From: Gemmatimonadaceae bacterium
GTDB lineage: Bacteria; Gemmatimonadota; Gemmatimonadetes; Gemmatimonadales; Gemmatimonadaceae
Assembly: GCA_019186945.1 (NCBI GenBank)
Contig: JABAQJ010000007.1
Coordinates: 1-64,000, forward strand
Length of the DNA stretch: 64,000 bases
Reading direction: 5' to 3'
The position numbers were made by a program, and so were the translations under genes. The notes under the pieces are model-generated. The model saw only the letters and a program-made list of their open reading frames with translations, did no database searches and had not been told where the DNA came from. Of this stretch, positions 1-9,838 are shown piece by piece; the stretch's first letter is position 1; each line of letters opens with the position of its first letter.

Positions 1-350
1 CGCACTCGAGCGAGCAGTTTTCGCGGCCTGGCCGTTAACATCGTGTCGCGAATGGATATCGCTGCAAAACCAGCCTGACCTCACCACGCCAACGCAACCC
101 GCATCATTGCCACGCTCGGCATGGAAGTTGACCAGCGCCAGGGAGCAGCACTGCCGCTCGCTAGAGACGGCGCCAAAATTTGGCGTGACCCCCACGGACT
201 GGGCACGGGAGGTGGGTTCTTGACCTAAACGACGAGGGGAGCGAGGTCGAGCCCAGTCCGCTGCCACGGCAGCGTGATCTGCCGCACCGGCAATCCCGTA
301 TCCTACGGAGCTCGCACACCCACCAAGAGCGCCCGTAGCTTGCATCGGGG

Positions 351-640
351 CCAGCGCCATCATCGCATCACCGCACCGCCCCCGTTGGTTGTCATCGCTG
401 AAGGGCGCTTGCAGTGGTCCCTCAGACCAGCGCCAGCATACCACAGCGCTGCCACCGTAGTCGTCATTGCTAACACCCCTCCAGCCGAACTCCCTTGACG
501 ACGACTCACTCGTTCACCTGAGCATGGCGCCGCCCCCCGTTGGTCGTCATCGCTGACGCCCCCTTCCAGCGGTTCCTCAGGCCAGCGCCAGCATCCCATC
601 ACAGCGCCGCCCCCGTTACTTGGTAAGGGGGCGGCGGCGT
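351..640. repeat. Four degenerate direct repeats of ~76-82 bp
   Basis: Units begin with CCAGCGCCA-type segments at 351, 427 and 582, and share a core like CCGTTGGT-GTCATCGCTGA, seen near 384, 457, 539 and (truncated) 615. Core-to-core spacing is about 73-82 bp. The copies are imperfect: the second core is altered and the fourth merges into the hairpin at 605-636. They are not CRISPR-like, because the divergence lies throughout and there are no uniform spacers. Function is unknown; the position 3' of a minus-strand gene suggests an intergenic repeat family. Confidence 0.55.
605..636. terminator. Strong hairpin downstream of metalloprotease gene
   Basis: A perfect 10-bp GC stem (CGCCGCCCCC at 605-614 with GGGGGCGGCG at 627-636) encloses a 12-nt loop. 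It lies about 25 bases beyond the stop codon of the minus-strand gene ending at 661. There is no U-tract on either side, so it is either a rho-independent-like structure without a T-run or the terminal part of the repeat family at 351-640. Confidence 0.45.
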
Positions 641-660
641 TCCCACCCACTCGACTGCGA

Positions 661-3252
661 TCAGCGTGGCGGTTCGAGCGCGCGTTTGATCTGCTGGCGC
701 ACGTCCTCGAGATGCGCCCGCGTCTCCCGGTCGCCCGCACGCGGCACGGCACGCGCAATGTCGGCATCGAGCGCCTTGAGTTCGCTCCGGAACAGCGCCT
801 TGACGTCGCTGGTCGCGCGGGCGGGCGCCAATTGGGCCGCGAACTGCGCCGGGAGGCCTGCTGGCAACACCGGTGGAGTTGGATTCAACTTCGCCGACGC
901 CTGTGACAGGTAGCTGCGTTGCAGCTCTCGCCGCAGGGCGTCGATTCTGACGGACGGCGCCGACAGCTCTCCCCAGATCCCGCCACGCACGTCGGCGAGA
1001 AACTCGCCGAGCGGATAGGAGCCGCCGTCCCGCGAATCGACGGATGCGAACTCGACGATGCGTTCGAGTCTCCGATCGTTGAACAGTCCCGAGAGAACGG
1101 ATGCCTGCTGCTGATTGAGCCGGCGGAGCGCCCCTTCGACTTCGATGCGTCTGAGGATCTCCTGATCGAAGAAGAACGTCGGCGTGGCGAAGGCGTTCTC
1201 GTTGAGGAACCGGACCGCATCCTTCTGGCGCGCGCGAGACCAGGGGCGGTAGCGCGGGCCATCCTGACCGGCGTACTTCTCCTGCGCATCCGCGCCGCCG
1301 ACTACGATCAGCACGTGCCGGAGTTCATTGCCCCATTGTCCGATCAGCCGCCCATACATCTCGTTCAGGTCATCGTAGTCGGCGCCGTTATGCACGGTCG
1401 CGGGAATCAGGAGCGGCACAATCTGCCTGATGCTCTTCATCCCCCACCCGGTCGCCTTCACGGGATCGGCATCGCCGACCGCCTCCGTCTGGTCACCCGG
1501 GTCTGCGCCGCGCGAGTCCGACATGTTGAACCGGAACCATGGCGTAGCATCCTGTTCGCGCGACCAGCGATCCAGCGTGGCCCATTCCTCGTCCGGCGTG
1601 CGAGCCGACGGTATTGGCGCGTATCCCCAGTGAATGGTGTAGCTGTCCCACGGCCCCAGGCGGGGAATCAGATCGCCGATGTCGATGTTGTCTTCTGGCT
1701 GCGCGGCGTAATTGAAGCGCGAGTAGTCCATGATCGACGGCGCATGCCCCATCCGCTTGACCCAGGTGCGCGACCGCACGGAGTCGACGGGATACGTACT
1801 GCTCCCCTTCTGATCGTGCTGCAGGCCTAACGTGTGGCCGACTTCATGCGCGACGACGAACTGGACGAGGCGTCCCATCAGTGAGTCGGGGAACGGCCAC
1901 ATCCGGGCGCGCGGGTCGAGGTGTCCGACCTGTGTGAAGTACCACGACCGCTGTAGGTTCATGATGTTGTGGTACATATAGATGTCGGCGTCGATGATCT
2001 CCCCGGATCGCGGGTCGTTCACGTTGGGTCCGACGGCGTTCTCGATGGTCGACGGGAACCAGCGTACCACGGAGTATCGTGCATCCTCGGGCGACCAGTC
2101 GGGATCTTCCTGCGGCGTTGGTGCATCCCTGGCGACTATGCCGCGGCGGAACCCGGCGGCCTCGAACGCGGGCTGCCAATCCTCGATGCCCTTCTTCACG
2201 TAGGGGACGAGCCAGGCCGGCGTCGCTGGATCGACATAGTACTCGATCGGTTTCACCGGGTCCGAAATGGCCGCAGAGGGATCCTTCTTCTCCAGGCGCC
2301 AGCGGACGACATAGGTGCGCTCCTGGGCGCGCTGCTCCGGGCGACCGTAGTCGAGGTTACTGAGTGTGAAGAAGCCGATGCGCTTGTCAGCCAGCCGAGG
2401 CATCATCGGCTTGTCCGGCAGCTTCACCATGCTCCAGTGCATGACCACGCTCTGGGCGACTATCACGGGAGGACCGAACGGGCTCGGCGGCGGCGCCGGT
2501 GGCGTGCCGGGCGTAACCGACGGCGCCGCAAACGTGAGCACCGCCTCGACCTCGACGTTCAACGGGTACGAGGCAACGCGTTCGATGAATGACCGCGTCG
2601 CATCCGGCGCGTTTCGATACTGAGCTCCCGGCCCGAGTTCCACGGGAGGTGCGGTGAACAGCCGAGTGACGTCCACGACCGGCGCGCTATCCGGTCCATA
2701 CGCTTCGACGTTGAACGCTCCGAGGATCGCGGAATAATTCGATTGCCGGACGGCTTGCGCGATCGGCAGCGTGGAGTCGGCTACCGTCGCATGGGACTCG
2801 CTGCGCAGCAATACGCGATTCTCGCGGCGTTCCCACCGGAGGACGTAGGAGGGAACGGTCTGCTGGCCGCCGTATCCGCCGTTGACGGGCACGCGAGCGG
2901 TACGCGAGACCATAAGCAAGTCCTTTCCGAGTGTCGACCGCGGGATCTCGAACAGCAGCCGGCTGCCAATGCGATGGGTCTTGATCAACCCGTCGCGCGT
3001 CTTGGCGTTAGGCGTGACGACCCTGTTGTAGGGGCGCGGTTGCGGATCGCCGCCCGGTGCGCGCGTCGAATCCTGACTGCCACCAGCCTGAGCGGGCGTC
3101 TGGCCGCCGCCGGCATTGGGCGTCGTCACTGCCGGCGCTGGAGAAGGTGCGGGTGCGGGCTGGCGGGGCGGTGCCGACTGGCAGGACAGCGCCAGCACAC
3201 AGAGGGCCGGTACGCGCCAGGCGCTGAAACGGTCGCGACGTTCGATCGACAT
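661..3252 (-). CDS. Metzincin-type zinc metalloprotease lipoprotein (DUF5117/DUF5118/DUF4953 family)
   Basis: This is a predicted exported zinc protease of 863 residues. A metzincin zinc site HExxHxxGxxH is visible at residues 469-479 (HEVGHTLGLQH), followed by a SIMDY Met-turn-like motif. The arrangement, with an N-terminal DUF5118/5117-type region before the catalytic domain, matches the large zinc-dependent metalloproteases common in Bacteroidota and Gemmatimonadota. I chose the ATG at 3252, not the upstream frame start at 3402, because it begins a lipoprotein signal (LCVLALSC) followed by a Pro/Ala/Gly-rich linker. The gene lies 92 bases after the DUF5916 gene and is last in a seven-gene co-directional run. 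Substrate is unknown; an outer-membrane or periplasmic peptidase role is inferred. Confidence 0.88.
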   Translation of the reverse strand: MSIERRDRFSAWRVPALCVLALSCQSAPPRQPAPAPSPAPAVTTPNAGGGQTPAQAGGSQDSTRAPGGDPQPRPYNRVVTPNAKTRDGLIKTHRIGSRLLFEIPRSTLGKDLLMVSRTARVPVNGGYGGQQTVPSYVLRWERRENRVLLRSESHATVADSTLPIAQAVRQSNYSAILGAFNVEAYGPDSAPVVDVTRLFTAPPVELGPGAQYRNAPDATRSFIERVASYPLNVEVEAVLTFAAPSVTPGTPPAPPPSPFGPPVIVAQSVVMHWSMVKLPDKPMMPRLADKRIGFFTLSNLDYGRPEQRAQERTYVVRWRLEKKDPSAAISDPVKPIEYYVDPATPAWLVPYVKKGIEDWQPAFEAAGFRRGIVARDAPTPQEDPDWSPEDARYSVVRWFPSTIENAVGPNVNDPRSGEIIDADIYMYHNIMNLQRSWYFTQVGHLDPRARMWPFPDSLMGRLVQFVVAHEVGHTLGLQHDQKGSSTYPVDSVRSRTWVKRMGHAPSIMDYSRFNYAAQPEDNIDIGDLIPRLGPWDSYTIHWGYAPIPSARTPDEEWATLDRWSREQDATPWFRFNMSDSRGADPGDQTEAVGDADPVKATGWGMKSIRQIVPLLIPATVHNGADYDDLNEMYGRLIGQWGNELRHVLIVVGGADAQEKYAGQDGPRYRPWSRARQKDAVRFLNENAFATPTFFFDQEILRRIEVEGALRRLNQQQASVLSGLFNDRRLERIVEFASVDSRDGGSYPLGEFLADVRGGIWGELSAPSVRIDALRRELQRSYLSQASAKLNPTPPVLPAGLPAQFAAQLAPARATSDVKALFRSELKALDADIARAVPRAGDRETRAHLEDVRQQIKRALEPPR

Positions 3253-3344
3253 GGGGTAAATGGCAAGAGGGGTCGTGTCGCGCGCGGGCGCGCGACGACA
3301 TCGAACAGCACAAAGATACGGTCCCGACGCGCGAAGCGTTCGCG

Positions 3345-5747
3345 CTACAGCCTGGCCAGGTACGTCACCTTGAGTCGCACGCCACGACTCCTCGGATCCC
3401 ACACCGCGCTCTCCGATCCGCGTTCCTCGTTCAGCACGAGGAAAATGTCGCTGCCGGGACGGAAGATGTAATTCAACCGCACGTTCGCGGATACCTGCCG
3501 GTCGAGATTGTTGTACTGGAGGAGCGAGTTGAGCGAGAGCCTGGTGGTGAAGGCATAGGTCGACCGGAACGACACCAGATGTGCCACGAATGACCCGTTA
3601 GGCAGAGACGCGTCGCTGCGGGTGTACTCGACCTTGAAGCCGAGGTGCATCCCCGGCGTCGCCGACAAACCGGCAGTGACGGAATTGACGGTCCCGCCAA
3701 AGGTCCGGCGCAGGTTCGCGTCGACGTTGAGTACGACCGGACGCGCCGGCCCGGTCGACCCGAAAATGGTGAACGTGGTATTGCCGTAGTCGCCCGCGGG
3801 AACGAGGACGGTGTCCGCCAGGAAAAAGTCCTCGTCCACCCGGCTCCGCCCGAACGAGTAGAAGAACGCGATATCGTCGGCGGTATTCCACTCGGGGCTG
3901 GTCCCGACGTTGATGTTCCAGTCCTGCCGCCGTCCGTCCGTGCCGGTCACGAGATCCGGCGAAAGCGAGGCGCTGATCTGGCGCAGGTTGAATCTGCCGG
4001 GGCGGAACACGTAGCGAAAATTCCCCGAAGTGCTCCTGATCCCGGTTCGCGTCACGAAGCCTGCGTCCGCCTCGGCATCCGGGCCGACCATCAGGTGCGA
4101 CAGGCTCGCGCTGCCGTTCCTGGCGCGGTAGTCGGCCGCGACCCGCCACGCCATGTCTTCGCCCCCATCGCCTTCGGTCGATGTCCTTGCCGCGAACCCC
4201 TGCAGATTCAACGCCCCCGTCGGCCACAACGACCAGTCGAGACCGCCAACGGTGTTAGCGGTCTCGCTGTTCCGCCGGTCGACGAGCATGGCCCCGACGT
4301 ACCCAGCGCCGCCCACGTCACGCTTGACCCGCGCCACGTTGAAGGCGGTGCGAGGATCCCCGTACTTCGCTGCGGTGAACGCGGACAGGATGCCCACGGT
4401 TTGTCCGCCGACCCTGCCGGTCAGGCGGCCCCCACCCAGTAACGGAACCTCGCCGGAGTCCGCATTGATGCCGATCCGCCGCGAGAAGAACGCCAGAAAC
4501 GGCGGCGGCTCGAACCGCCCCGGCGCCCCGAACCCGAAAATGCCGGAGTTCTCCAGAAAGAACTCGCGCTTCTCCGGGAAAAACAGGGAAAAACGCGTCA
4601 GGTTAACCTGCTGATCGTCTACCTCGATCTGAGCGAAGTCCGTGTTGTACGACAGGTCCAGCACGAGGCCAGGTCGCACTTCCGACTTGAGATCCGCGCC
4701 GACGTGCGACACGCCGCTTCGAGACTTCATGCCCGCATCGATCTCCTCGTTCCCGCCACCAAGCACGTAGGGCTTGACGTCCACGTTGGCGCCGGGACGT
4801 GGCAGTCCCGTCAGGCCCTCGAGATGACCGGCCCGGCTCACACGGGCAAACCCCTCGTTGCCGCGACGCCAGCTCTGCCACAACACCTCTTCGTTCTTGC
4901 GACGGATCATCCGGTACACGTTGAATCCCCACTCCCCACCGTCGGCCGGATAGCGGAGCGTCCGGAACGGAATCGCAAACTCGGCAGACCATCCTTCCGG
5001 CGTGCGCTTGGCAGACACGTGCCAGATGCCGCGCCAGTCGACGTTGAACTCCTTCCCTTCATCAGTAAGGAGCGCATCGAACTCGGCGCCGTTCGGGTTC
5101 GTGGCGAAGACAAAACCGTTGCGATGGTCGTGGAACGGGTCGAAGAGGATTGCGACGGCATCATCGCCGCCGAACTTGGGCCGCCCGTCGAATTCGGCCT
5201 CCATGACCTTGTCGCGCGCGAGGATTCGCGACACGATCTGTTGCGGTTGCCGATCGTATGCCGTGATCCCGACGTAGAGCACGTCGCCAGCGAAGAGCAC
5301 GCGAACTTCGGTACGTTCGGTCGCAACCTCGCCCTCCAGGGGTTCACGCTGGCGGAAGTCGGCGATCGGTGTCGCTTCCCGCCAGACGGGTTCGGTCAGC
5401 AGTCCGTCGAGGCGGATGGCTCCCGCGCTGTCTGCCCTCAGGCGCAACGCACGAGCCGTGTCGGAACCGGCCGTCTGTGGCGCGGCCCCGCTGGCCCCAC
5501 GGCGCGGGCTTCCTGCCGGCGTTCCTTGAGAGGACGCCGTGGATGCCGGCCATGCGGCGGCAGTGAGGCTCAGGGCGCAAAGACACAGGATTCGGCGGGC
5601 GGTGCCACACCGCCAGCCGGCTCCTTCGGTTACGAAGCGAATACGCAGGACATCCGATTGGGCAGAACCAACATCTACGACGCAGAAGCCTGGAACGTTG
5701 AGCGTTCGGGTCGGGGCCAAGCCTCGGCGGCGCGTCGTGGCCTGCAA
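3345..5747 (-). CDS. DUF5916 outer-membrane protein with CBM9-like N-terminus
   Basis: About 800 residues. After a signal-peptide-like hydrophobic stretch near residues 50-74 comes a carbohydrate-binding-family-9-like domain (IRLDGLLTEPVW, DDAVAILFDP), and then a long C-terminal region with beta-barrel-like alternation ending in LKVTYLARL. This matches DUF5916 proteins, often annotated as carbohydrate binding but biochemically undefined. The only standard in-frame start ahead of the signal region is the TTG at 5747, so the true start is uncertain and the first ~40 residues may be untranslated. It sits between a kinase gene upstream and a metalloprotease gene downstream on the same strand. A surface uptake or binding role is inferred. 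Confidence 0.82.
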   Translation of the reverse strand: MQATTRRRGLAPTRTLNVPGFCVVDVGSAQSDVLRIRFVTEGAGWRCGTARRILCLCALSLTAAAWPASTASSQGTPAGSPRRGASGAAPQTAGSDTARALRLRADSAGAIRLDGLLTEPVWREATPIADFRQREPLEGEVATERTEVRVLFAGDVLYVGITAYDRQPQQIVSRILARDKVMEAEFDGRPKFGGDDAVAILFDPFHDHRNGFVFATNPNGAEFDALLTDEGKEFNVDWRGIWHVSAKRTPEGWSAEFAIPFRTLRYPADGGEWGFNVYRMIRRKNEEVLWQSWRRGNEGFARVSRAGHLEGLTGLPRPGANVDVKPYVLGGGNEEIDAGMKSRSGVSHVGADLKSEVRPGLVLDLSYNTDFAQIEVDDQQVNLTRFSLFFPEKREFFLENSGIFGFGAPGRFEPPPFLAFFSRRIGINADSGEVPLLGGGRLTGRVGGQTVGILSAFTAAKYGDPRTAFNVARVKRDVGGAGYVGAMLVDRRNSETANTVGGLDWSLWPTGALNLQGFAARTSTEGDGGEDMAWRVAADYRARNGSASLSHLMVGPDAEADAGFVTRTGIRSTSGNFRYVFRPGRFNLRQISASLSPDLVTGTDGRRQDWNINVGTSPEWNTADDIAFFYSFGRSRVDEDFFLADTVLVPAGDYGNTTFTIFGSTGPARPVVLNVDANLRRTFGGTVNSVTAGLSATPGMHLGFKVEYTRSDASLPNGSFVAHLVSFRSTYAFTTRLSLNSLLQYNNLDRQVSANVRLNYIFRPGSDIFLVLNEERGSESAVWDPRSRGVRLKVTYLARL

Positions 5748-5777
5748 GCGGGCCCACCGCCAACCGACCGCTTCGAT

Positions 5778-8075
5778 TCAGGCCAGATCCAGCGAGCGGA
5801 GGATCGAGTCGAAGCGCGGACTTCCGCGGAGCGCGTCCCACGCCGGTCGGACGCGAAGCCAGACGAGGTCGCTCGCTCGCTCCTCCCGGGCGCGCTCCAG
5901 GTCGTCGAGCGCGGCCGAGGGGTCACCCAACCCCAGGTGGATCAACGCCAGGTGGGTGGCGGGCACGTGCCTGTCTGCCGACCGCCTGCGTTGCAGTTGT
6001 CCGAGAAGATCGCGGGCTCGTGCGACCTCACCGTCACGTGCATACGCGTAGGCGAGCGCCGCGACCGTTTCCGAACTTTCTCCGGACCTGACTACCGCGT
6101 TCTGCAGCGACTCGCGGGCGCCGGCCAGGTCACCCAATTCGAGCAGCGTCTGGCCTGCGAAATAATGCGATAGTACGGACGATGGCTCGGTCGCGGCCAA
6201 GTCTCGTGCGGCATCGAGCGCCTCCGCATACCGCCGCGAATAGAACAGCACGGAGATCCACGCCGTCTTCACGGCAACCGACAGCGGATCGAGTCTCATG
6301 GCCCTGCCCACGGCTTCGAGCGCTTCGTCGAATCGCTGGTGCGGCACGTGAACGTTGGTGGCGAGCCACTGGTGTGCCGGTGCGTAGCGTGAGTTTCGCT
6401 CGCTCGCGGCGGCGAACGCGAGCGCCGCTTCCTCCCATCGCCACTCGAACACGGCCAGTATGGTGCCTAACGTGGCCTGTGCCTCGGCGTTTGCCGGCTG
6501 CAACAGAAGAGCGCGCTCGGCGGCTGCACGCGCGGCTGGCATCGCCACACCCGGTTCGACGGCGCCGTACACGGCCAGCAGAGCCCACGCGTCGGCCAGT
6601 CCGGCGTGCGCGGCCGCGTAACCCTGGTCCGTTCCGACAGCGAGCTGGAACTCCGTCATGGCCTGGCGCACGCTTTCCTCCGTGCGGCGCGCGAGGAGGT
6701 AGCGTCCCTTGAGGACGTGTTCGTGCGCGGCGCTGCTGGCGGCTGCTTCGATTCGTGGCGACGTCAGTGCGGCACCGCCGGCGGCGCGCTGATCGCCGCC
6801 AAGCGCGCTGCGGAGCGCGCGAACGATCGCACTCGATATGTCGTCTTCGATCGCGAAGATATCGTCGGATGTACGTTCGTATCGCTCCGACCACAGCTGG
6901 AAGCCATCGACGGCGTTGACGAGTTGAGCGCTCACCCGGAGACGCGGTCCCGATCGGCGTACGCTGCCGGTCAACACGGACCGCACACCCAACCTCTCGC
7001 CGACGTTGCGGATATCCACGCTTTGCCCCTTGAACGCGAACGACGACGCGCGCGCACATACGCGGATCGATCGCAGGCGAGAGAGAGCGTTGAGGATCTC
7101 CTCTGTGATGCCGTCCGACAGGTACTCGTTCTCGGGATCCGAGGAGAGATTGGCAAACGGGAGAATGGCGATCGACGGCATCACCGGGAGATCTGCCGAC
7201 AGCTGCATGACGTTGGATCCGACCGACGACACGGCCCGCCGAGTGTGGCTGAGGGCATCCGCGAATTCCGCAGCGGATGCGTGCCGGTCCGCCGGCTCGC
7301 GAGCCAGCGCGCGAAGCACGACGTGGTCCACGATGGGCGGGATTTCCGGCTGCAGCGTGCGCAGGGCGGGGACGTCTTCGGTGAGCCGGCGGGCGAAAAC
7401 CGAGCGCGAAGACGGCCCGGAGAATGGAGTTTCACCGGTGAGCATCTCGTACATCACGACGCCGAGGCTGTACACATCGCTCCGAGCGTCGATCGTTTCG
7501 TCGCCGGCCGATTGCTCGGGACTCATGTATGCCGGCGTGCCGACGATGTGCCCCGATTGCGTCACGTTTTCGTCGCCGGCCGCCAGCTGCATTGCCTTGG
7601 CTATCCCGAAGTCGGCCACGAGGGCGTGCCGGCCGGAGAACATGATGTTCTCAGGCTTGACGTCCCTGTGGAGCACGTCCTGGGCGTGGGCATACGCGAG
7701 GGCATCGGCGATGTCGGCGGCAATGTCGAGGGCGTCGCCGACCGCCAGCCGGCGTTCGCGATCGAGGCGGTGACGCAGCGTTTCCCCCTCGATGAACGGC
7801 ATCACGTAGTACGGCATGCGCGCAACCTCGCCGGAGTCGAGCAGCGGCAGGATGTGCGGATGATTCAGCCTCGCGGTCACGCCGATTTCGCGCAGAAACC
7901 GGTCCAGCCCCTCGCCTTCGGCGAGATCCTCGCGGATCACCTTGATCGCAACGCGGCGACCGTGGCGGAGGTCCGAGGCCGCGAAGACCACTGCCATACC
8001 GCCACTACCGATTTCCTGTTGCAGCGCGTATCGCCCTTCGAGTGCGTGGGCGAGCGTACGCAGAGTATGCGTCAT
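5778..8075 (-). CDS. Ser/Thr protein kinase with TolB-like and TPR domains
   Basis: 765 residues. The kinase domain spans about residues 15-280: glycine loop GSGGMAVV, Lys45, HRD at 136-138 followed by VKPEN, DFG at 155-157 and a GTPAYMSPEQ activation segment. All catalytic residues are present. It is followed by a FlgO/TolB-type domain (SIAILPFANLSSDPENEY) as in adenylate-cyclase-like and kinase-TPR proteins, and then TPR-type helical repeats to the C-terminus. No membrane segment is obvious, so it may be cytoplasmic. The ATG at 8075 was chosen because it lies one base after the glnS stop, implying translational coupling; a start at 8111 would lie inside glnS. Target proteins are unknown. 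Confidence 0.9.
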   Translation of the reverse strand: MTHTLRTLAHALEGRYALQQEIGSGGMAVVFAASDLRHGRRVAIKVIREDLAEGEGLDRFLREIGVTARLNHPHILPLLDSGEVARMPYYVMPFIEGETLRHRLDRERRLAVGDALDIAADIADALAYAHAQDVLHRDVKPENIMFSGRHALVADFGIAKAMQLAAGDENVTQSGHIVGTPAYMSPEQSAGDETIDARSDVYSLGVVMYEMLTGETPFSGPSSRSVFARRLTEDVPALRTLQPEIPPIVDHVVLRALAREPADRHASAAEFADALSHTRRAVSSVGSNVMQLSADLPVMPSIAILPFANLSSDPENEYLSDGITEEILNALSRLRSIRVCARASSFAFKGQSVDIRNVGERLGVRSVLTGSVRRSGPRLRVSAQLVNAVDGFQLWSERYERTSDDIFAIEDDISSAIVRALRSALGGDQRAAGGAALTSPRIEAAASSAAHEHVLKGRYLLARRTEESVRQAMTEFQLAVGTDQGYAAAHAGLADAWALLAVYGAVEPGVAMPAARAAAERALLLQPANAEAQATLGTILAVFEWRWEEAALAFAAASERNSRYAPAHQWLATNVHVPHQRFDEALEAVGRAMRLDPLSVAVKTAWISVLFYSRRYAEALDAARDLAATEPSSVLSHYFAGQTLLELGDLAGARESLQNAVVRSGESSETVAALAYAYARDGEVARARDLLGQLQRRRSADRHVPATHLALIHLGLGDPSAALDDLERAREERASDLVWLRVRPAWDALRGSPRFDSILRSLDLA

Positions 8076-8076
8076 G

Positions 8077-9792
8077 CTACGCCCTGGCCTTCTCCTTCTC
8101 CCAGCTGTCACGCAGCGTCACGGTACGGTTGAACACCAGCGCGCCCGGCCTGGAGTCCACGAGGTCGCTGACGAAGTAGCCAGTGCGTTCGAACTGGTAT
8201 CGCGAGCCCGGAGGATCGTCGGCGACACTAGGCTCGATCCAGGCGTCCCGTAACACCGCCAGCGATTCCGGATCGAGCAGCGACGTAAAGTCCTCGCCTT
8301 CCGGGACGTCGTCCGGGTCGGGCACGGAGAACAGTCGGCCGTACAGCCGCAACTCGCAGGGCAGCGCGTGCGCGACGCTCACCCAGTGGATCGTGCCCTG
8401 GACCCTCCGTCCATCGGGGGCATTGCCGCCGCGTGTGACCGGGTCATAGGTGCAGTGGAGTTCTACCACGCTGCCAGACGAGTCCTTCACGACGTCCGTG
8501 CAGGTGATGAGGTAGCCATAGCGCAACCGGACTTCGCGGCCGGGGGACAGGCGGTAGTACTTCCGTGGCGGATCCTCCATGAAGTCGTCGCGGTCGATCC
8601 AGAGTTCGCGCGAGAATGGCACGAGACGCGATCCGGTTCTGGGAACGTCGTGCGGATAGCTGGGTGCGTGGAGCTGCTCGACTTGCCCTTCCGGATAGTT
8701 GGTCAGGACGACCTTGAGTGGCCTGGCCACGCAGAGCACGCGCGGAACACGCATGTTGAGGTCGTTGCGCACCGCGAACTCGAAGCTCGCCAGCTCTGCG
8801 CGGGCGTCCTTTCGCGCCACGCCGATCGTTTCCGCAAAGGCACGGATGGCTTCCGGCGTCACACCCCGCCGACGAATGCCGGCGATGGTCGGCATCCGGG
8901 GGTCGTCCCATCCACTGACCAGTCCCTCATTCACGAGACGAAGGAGCTTCCGCTTGCTCAGAACCGTGTAGTCCAGCTGCAACCGGGCGAACTCAGTCTG
9001 TTCCGGCGGACGCTCGAAACCGACCTCGCGCACCAGCCAATCGTAGATGTCCCGGTTGTCCTTGAACTCGAGCGTGCATAACGAGTGCGTGACTCCCTCG
9101 ATCGCATCTGAGAGGCCGTGCGCGTAGTCGTACAGGGGATAGATGCACCACGCATCGCCTCGGCGATAATGCGGCGCCTTGCGGATCCGGATCAGCAGTG
9201 GATCGCGCATGATCATGTTCGGATGCGCAAGATCGATTTTCGCTCGCAGTACGTGCGCGCCGTCGGGAAACTCGCCGGCACGCATGCGCCGCAGCAGGTC
9301 GAGATTGTCGTCTACCGAACGATCGCGCCACGGGCCAGCCGCCCCGGGCTGGGTGACCGTCCCGCGTCCAATCCGGATCTCTTCCTCGCTTTGCGAATCG
9401 ACGTACGCCTTCCCCTTCTTCACCAGCAGTTCGGCGAACTCGTAGAGTCGTTCGAAGTAGTCTGATGCGTAGTATTCGCGATCGCCCCAGTCGAACCCGA
9501 GCCAGCGCACGTCCTCCTTGATGGACTCGACGTACTTGATATCCTCGGTGAACGGATTGGTGTCGTCGAAGCGAAGGTTGCACACGCCGCCGAACTCCCG
9601 CGCCACCCCGAAGTTCAGACAGATCGACTTGGCATGGCCGATATGCAGGAACCCGTTAGGCTCGGGGGGGAATCGCGTCATCACCGGACGACCGAACTTG
9701 CCGCTGACGACGTCCCGCGCCACCATCTCCCGGACGAAGTCCCTGTTTTCGCGTGCCTCGGCAGTCACGGTCGGTCCGTCTGGGAAGGACAC
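8077..9792 (-). CDS. glnS: Glutaminyl-tRNA synthetase
   Basis: 571 residues, the usual length for bacterial GlnRS. It charges tRNA-Gln with glutamine. The class I signature PPEPNGFLHIGHAKS has its HIGH box at residues 50-53, RFDDTNP follows, and the KMSKS-equivalent is VLSKRKL. The start is a GTG at 9792. A direct GlnRS implies that tRNA-Gln charging need not rely wholly on the Glu-tRNA amidotransferase route, although the window cannot show whether gatCAB is also present. It sits 46 bases after the helix-hairpin-helix gene and is followed immediately by a kinase gene. Confidence 0.97.
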   Translation of the reverse strand: MSFPDGPTVTAEARENRDFVREMVARDVVSGKFGRPVMTRFPPEPNGFLHIGHAKSICLNFGVAREFGGVCNLRFDDTNPFTEDIKYVESIKEDVRWLGFDWGDREYYASDYFERLYEFAELLVKKGKAYVDSQSEEEIRIGRGTVTQPGAAGPWRDRSVDDNLDLLRRMRAGEFPDGAHVLRAKIDLAHPNMIMRDPLLIRIRKAPHYRRGDAWCIYPLYDYAHGLSDAIEGVTHSLCTLEFKDNRDIYDWLVREVGFERPPEQTEFARLQLDYTVLSKRKLLRLVNEGLVSGWDDPRMPTIAGIRRRGVTPEAIRAFAETIGVARKDARAELASFEFAVRNDLNMRVPRVLCVARPLKVVLTNYPEGQVEQLHAPSYPHDVPRTGSRLVPFSRELWIDRDDFMEDPPRKYYRLSPGREVRLRYGYLITCTDVVKDSSGSVVELHCTYDPVTRGGNAPDGRRVQGTIHWVSVAHALPCELRLYGRLFSVPDPDDVPEGEDFTSLLDPESLAVLRDAWIEPSVADDPPGSRYQFERTGYFVSDLVDSRPGALVFNRTVTLRDSWEKEKARA

Positions 9793-9838
9793 GCCGCAGT
9801 CGACTCGTCGATGCTCCTGTGCGTCACGCTCGCGCGCG

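Larger units (their letters stand above)
1..660. other. Gene-free region at window start
   Basis: I see no credible coding frame here; the short open frames on both strands lack homology-like features and overlap repeats. The first 350 bases hold nothing I can name. From about 351 onward there are degenerate repeats, followed by a hairpin next to the 3' end of the metalloprotease gene; both are listed separately. No tRNA-like cloverleaf was recognised. Confidence 0.6.

Noticed and set aside
351-640. CRISPR array
   Set aside because: Repeats are too long, imperfect throughout and without uniform spacers; no cas genes are in the window.
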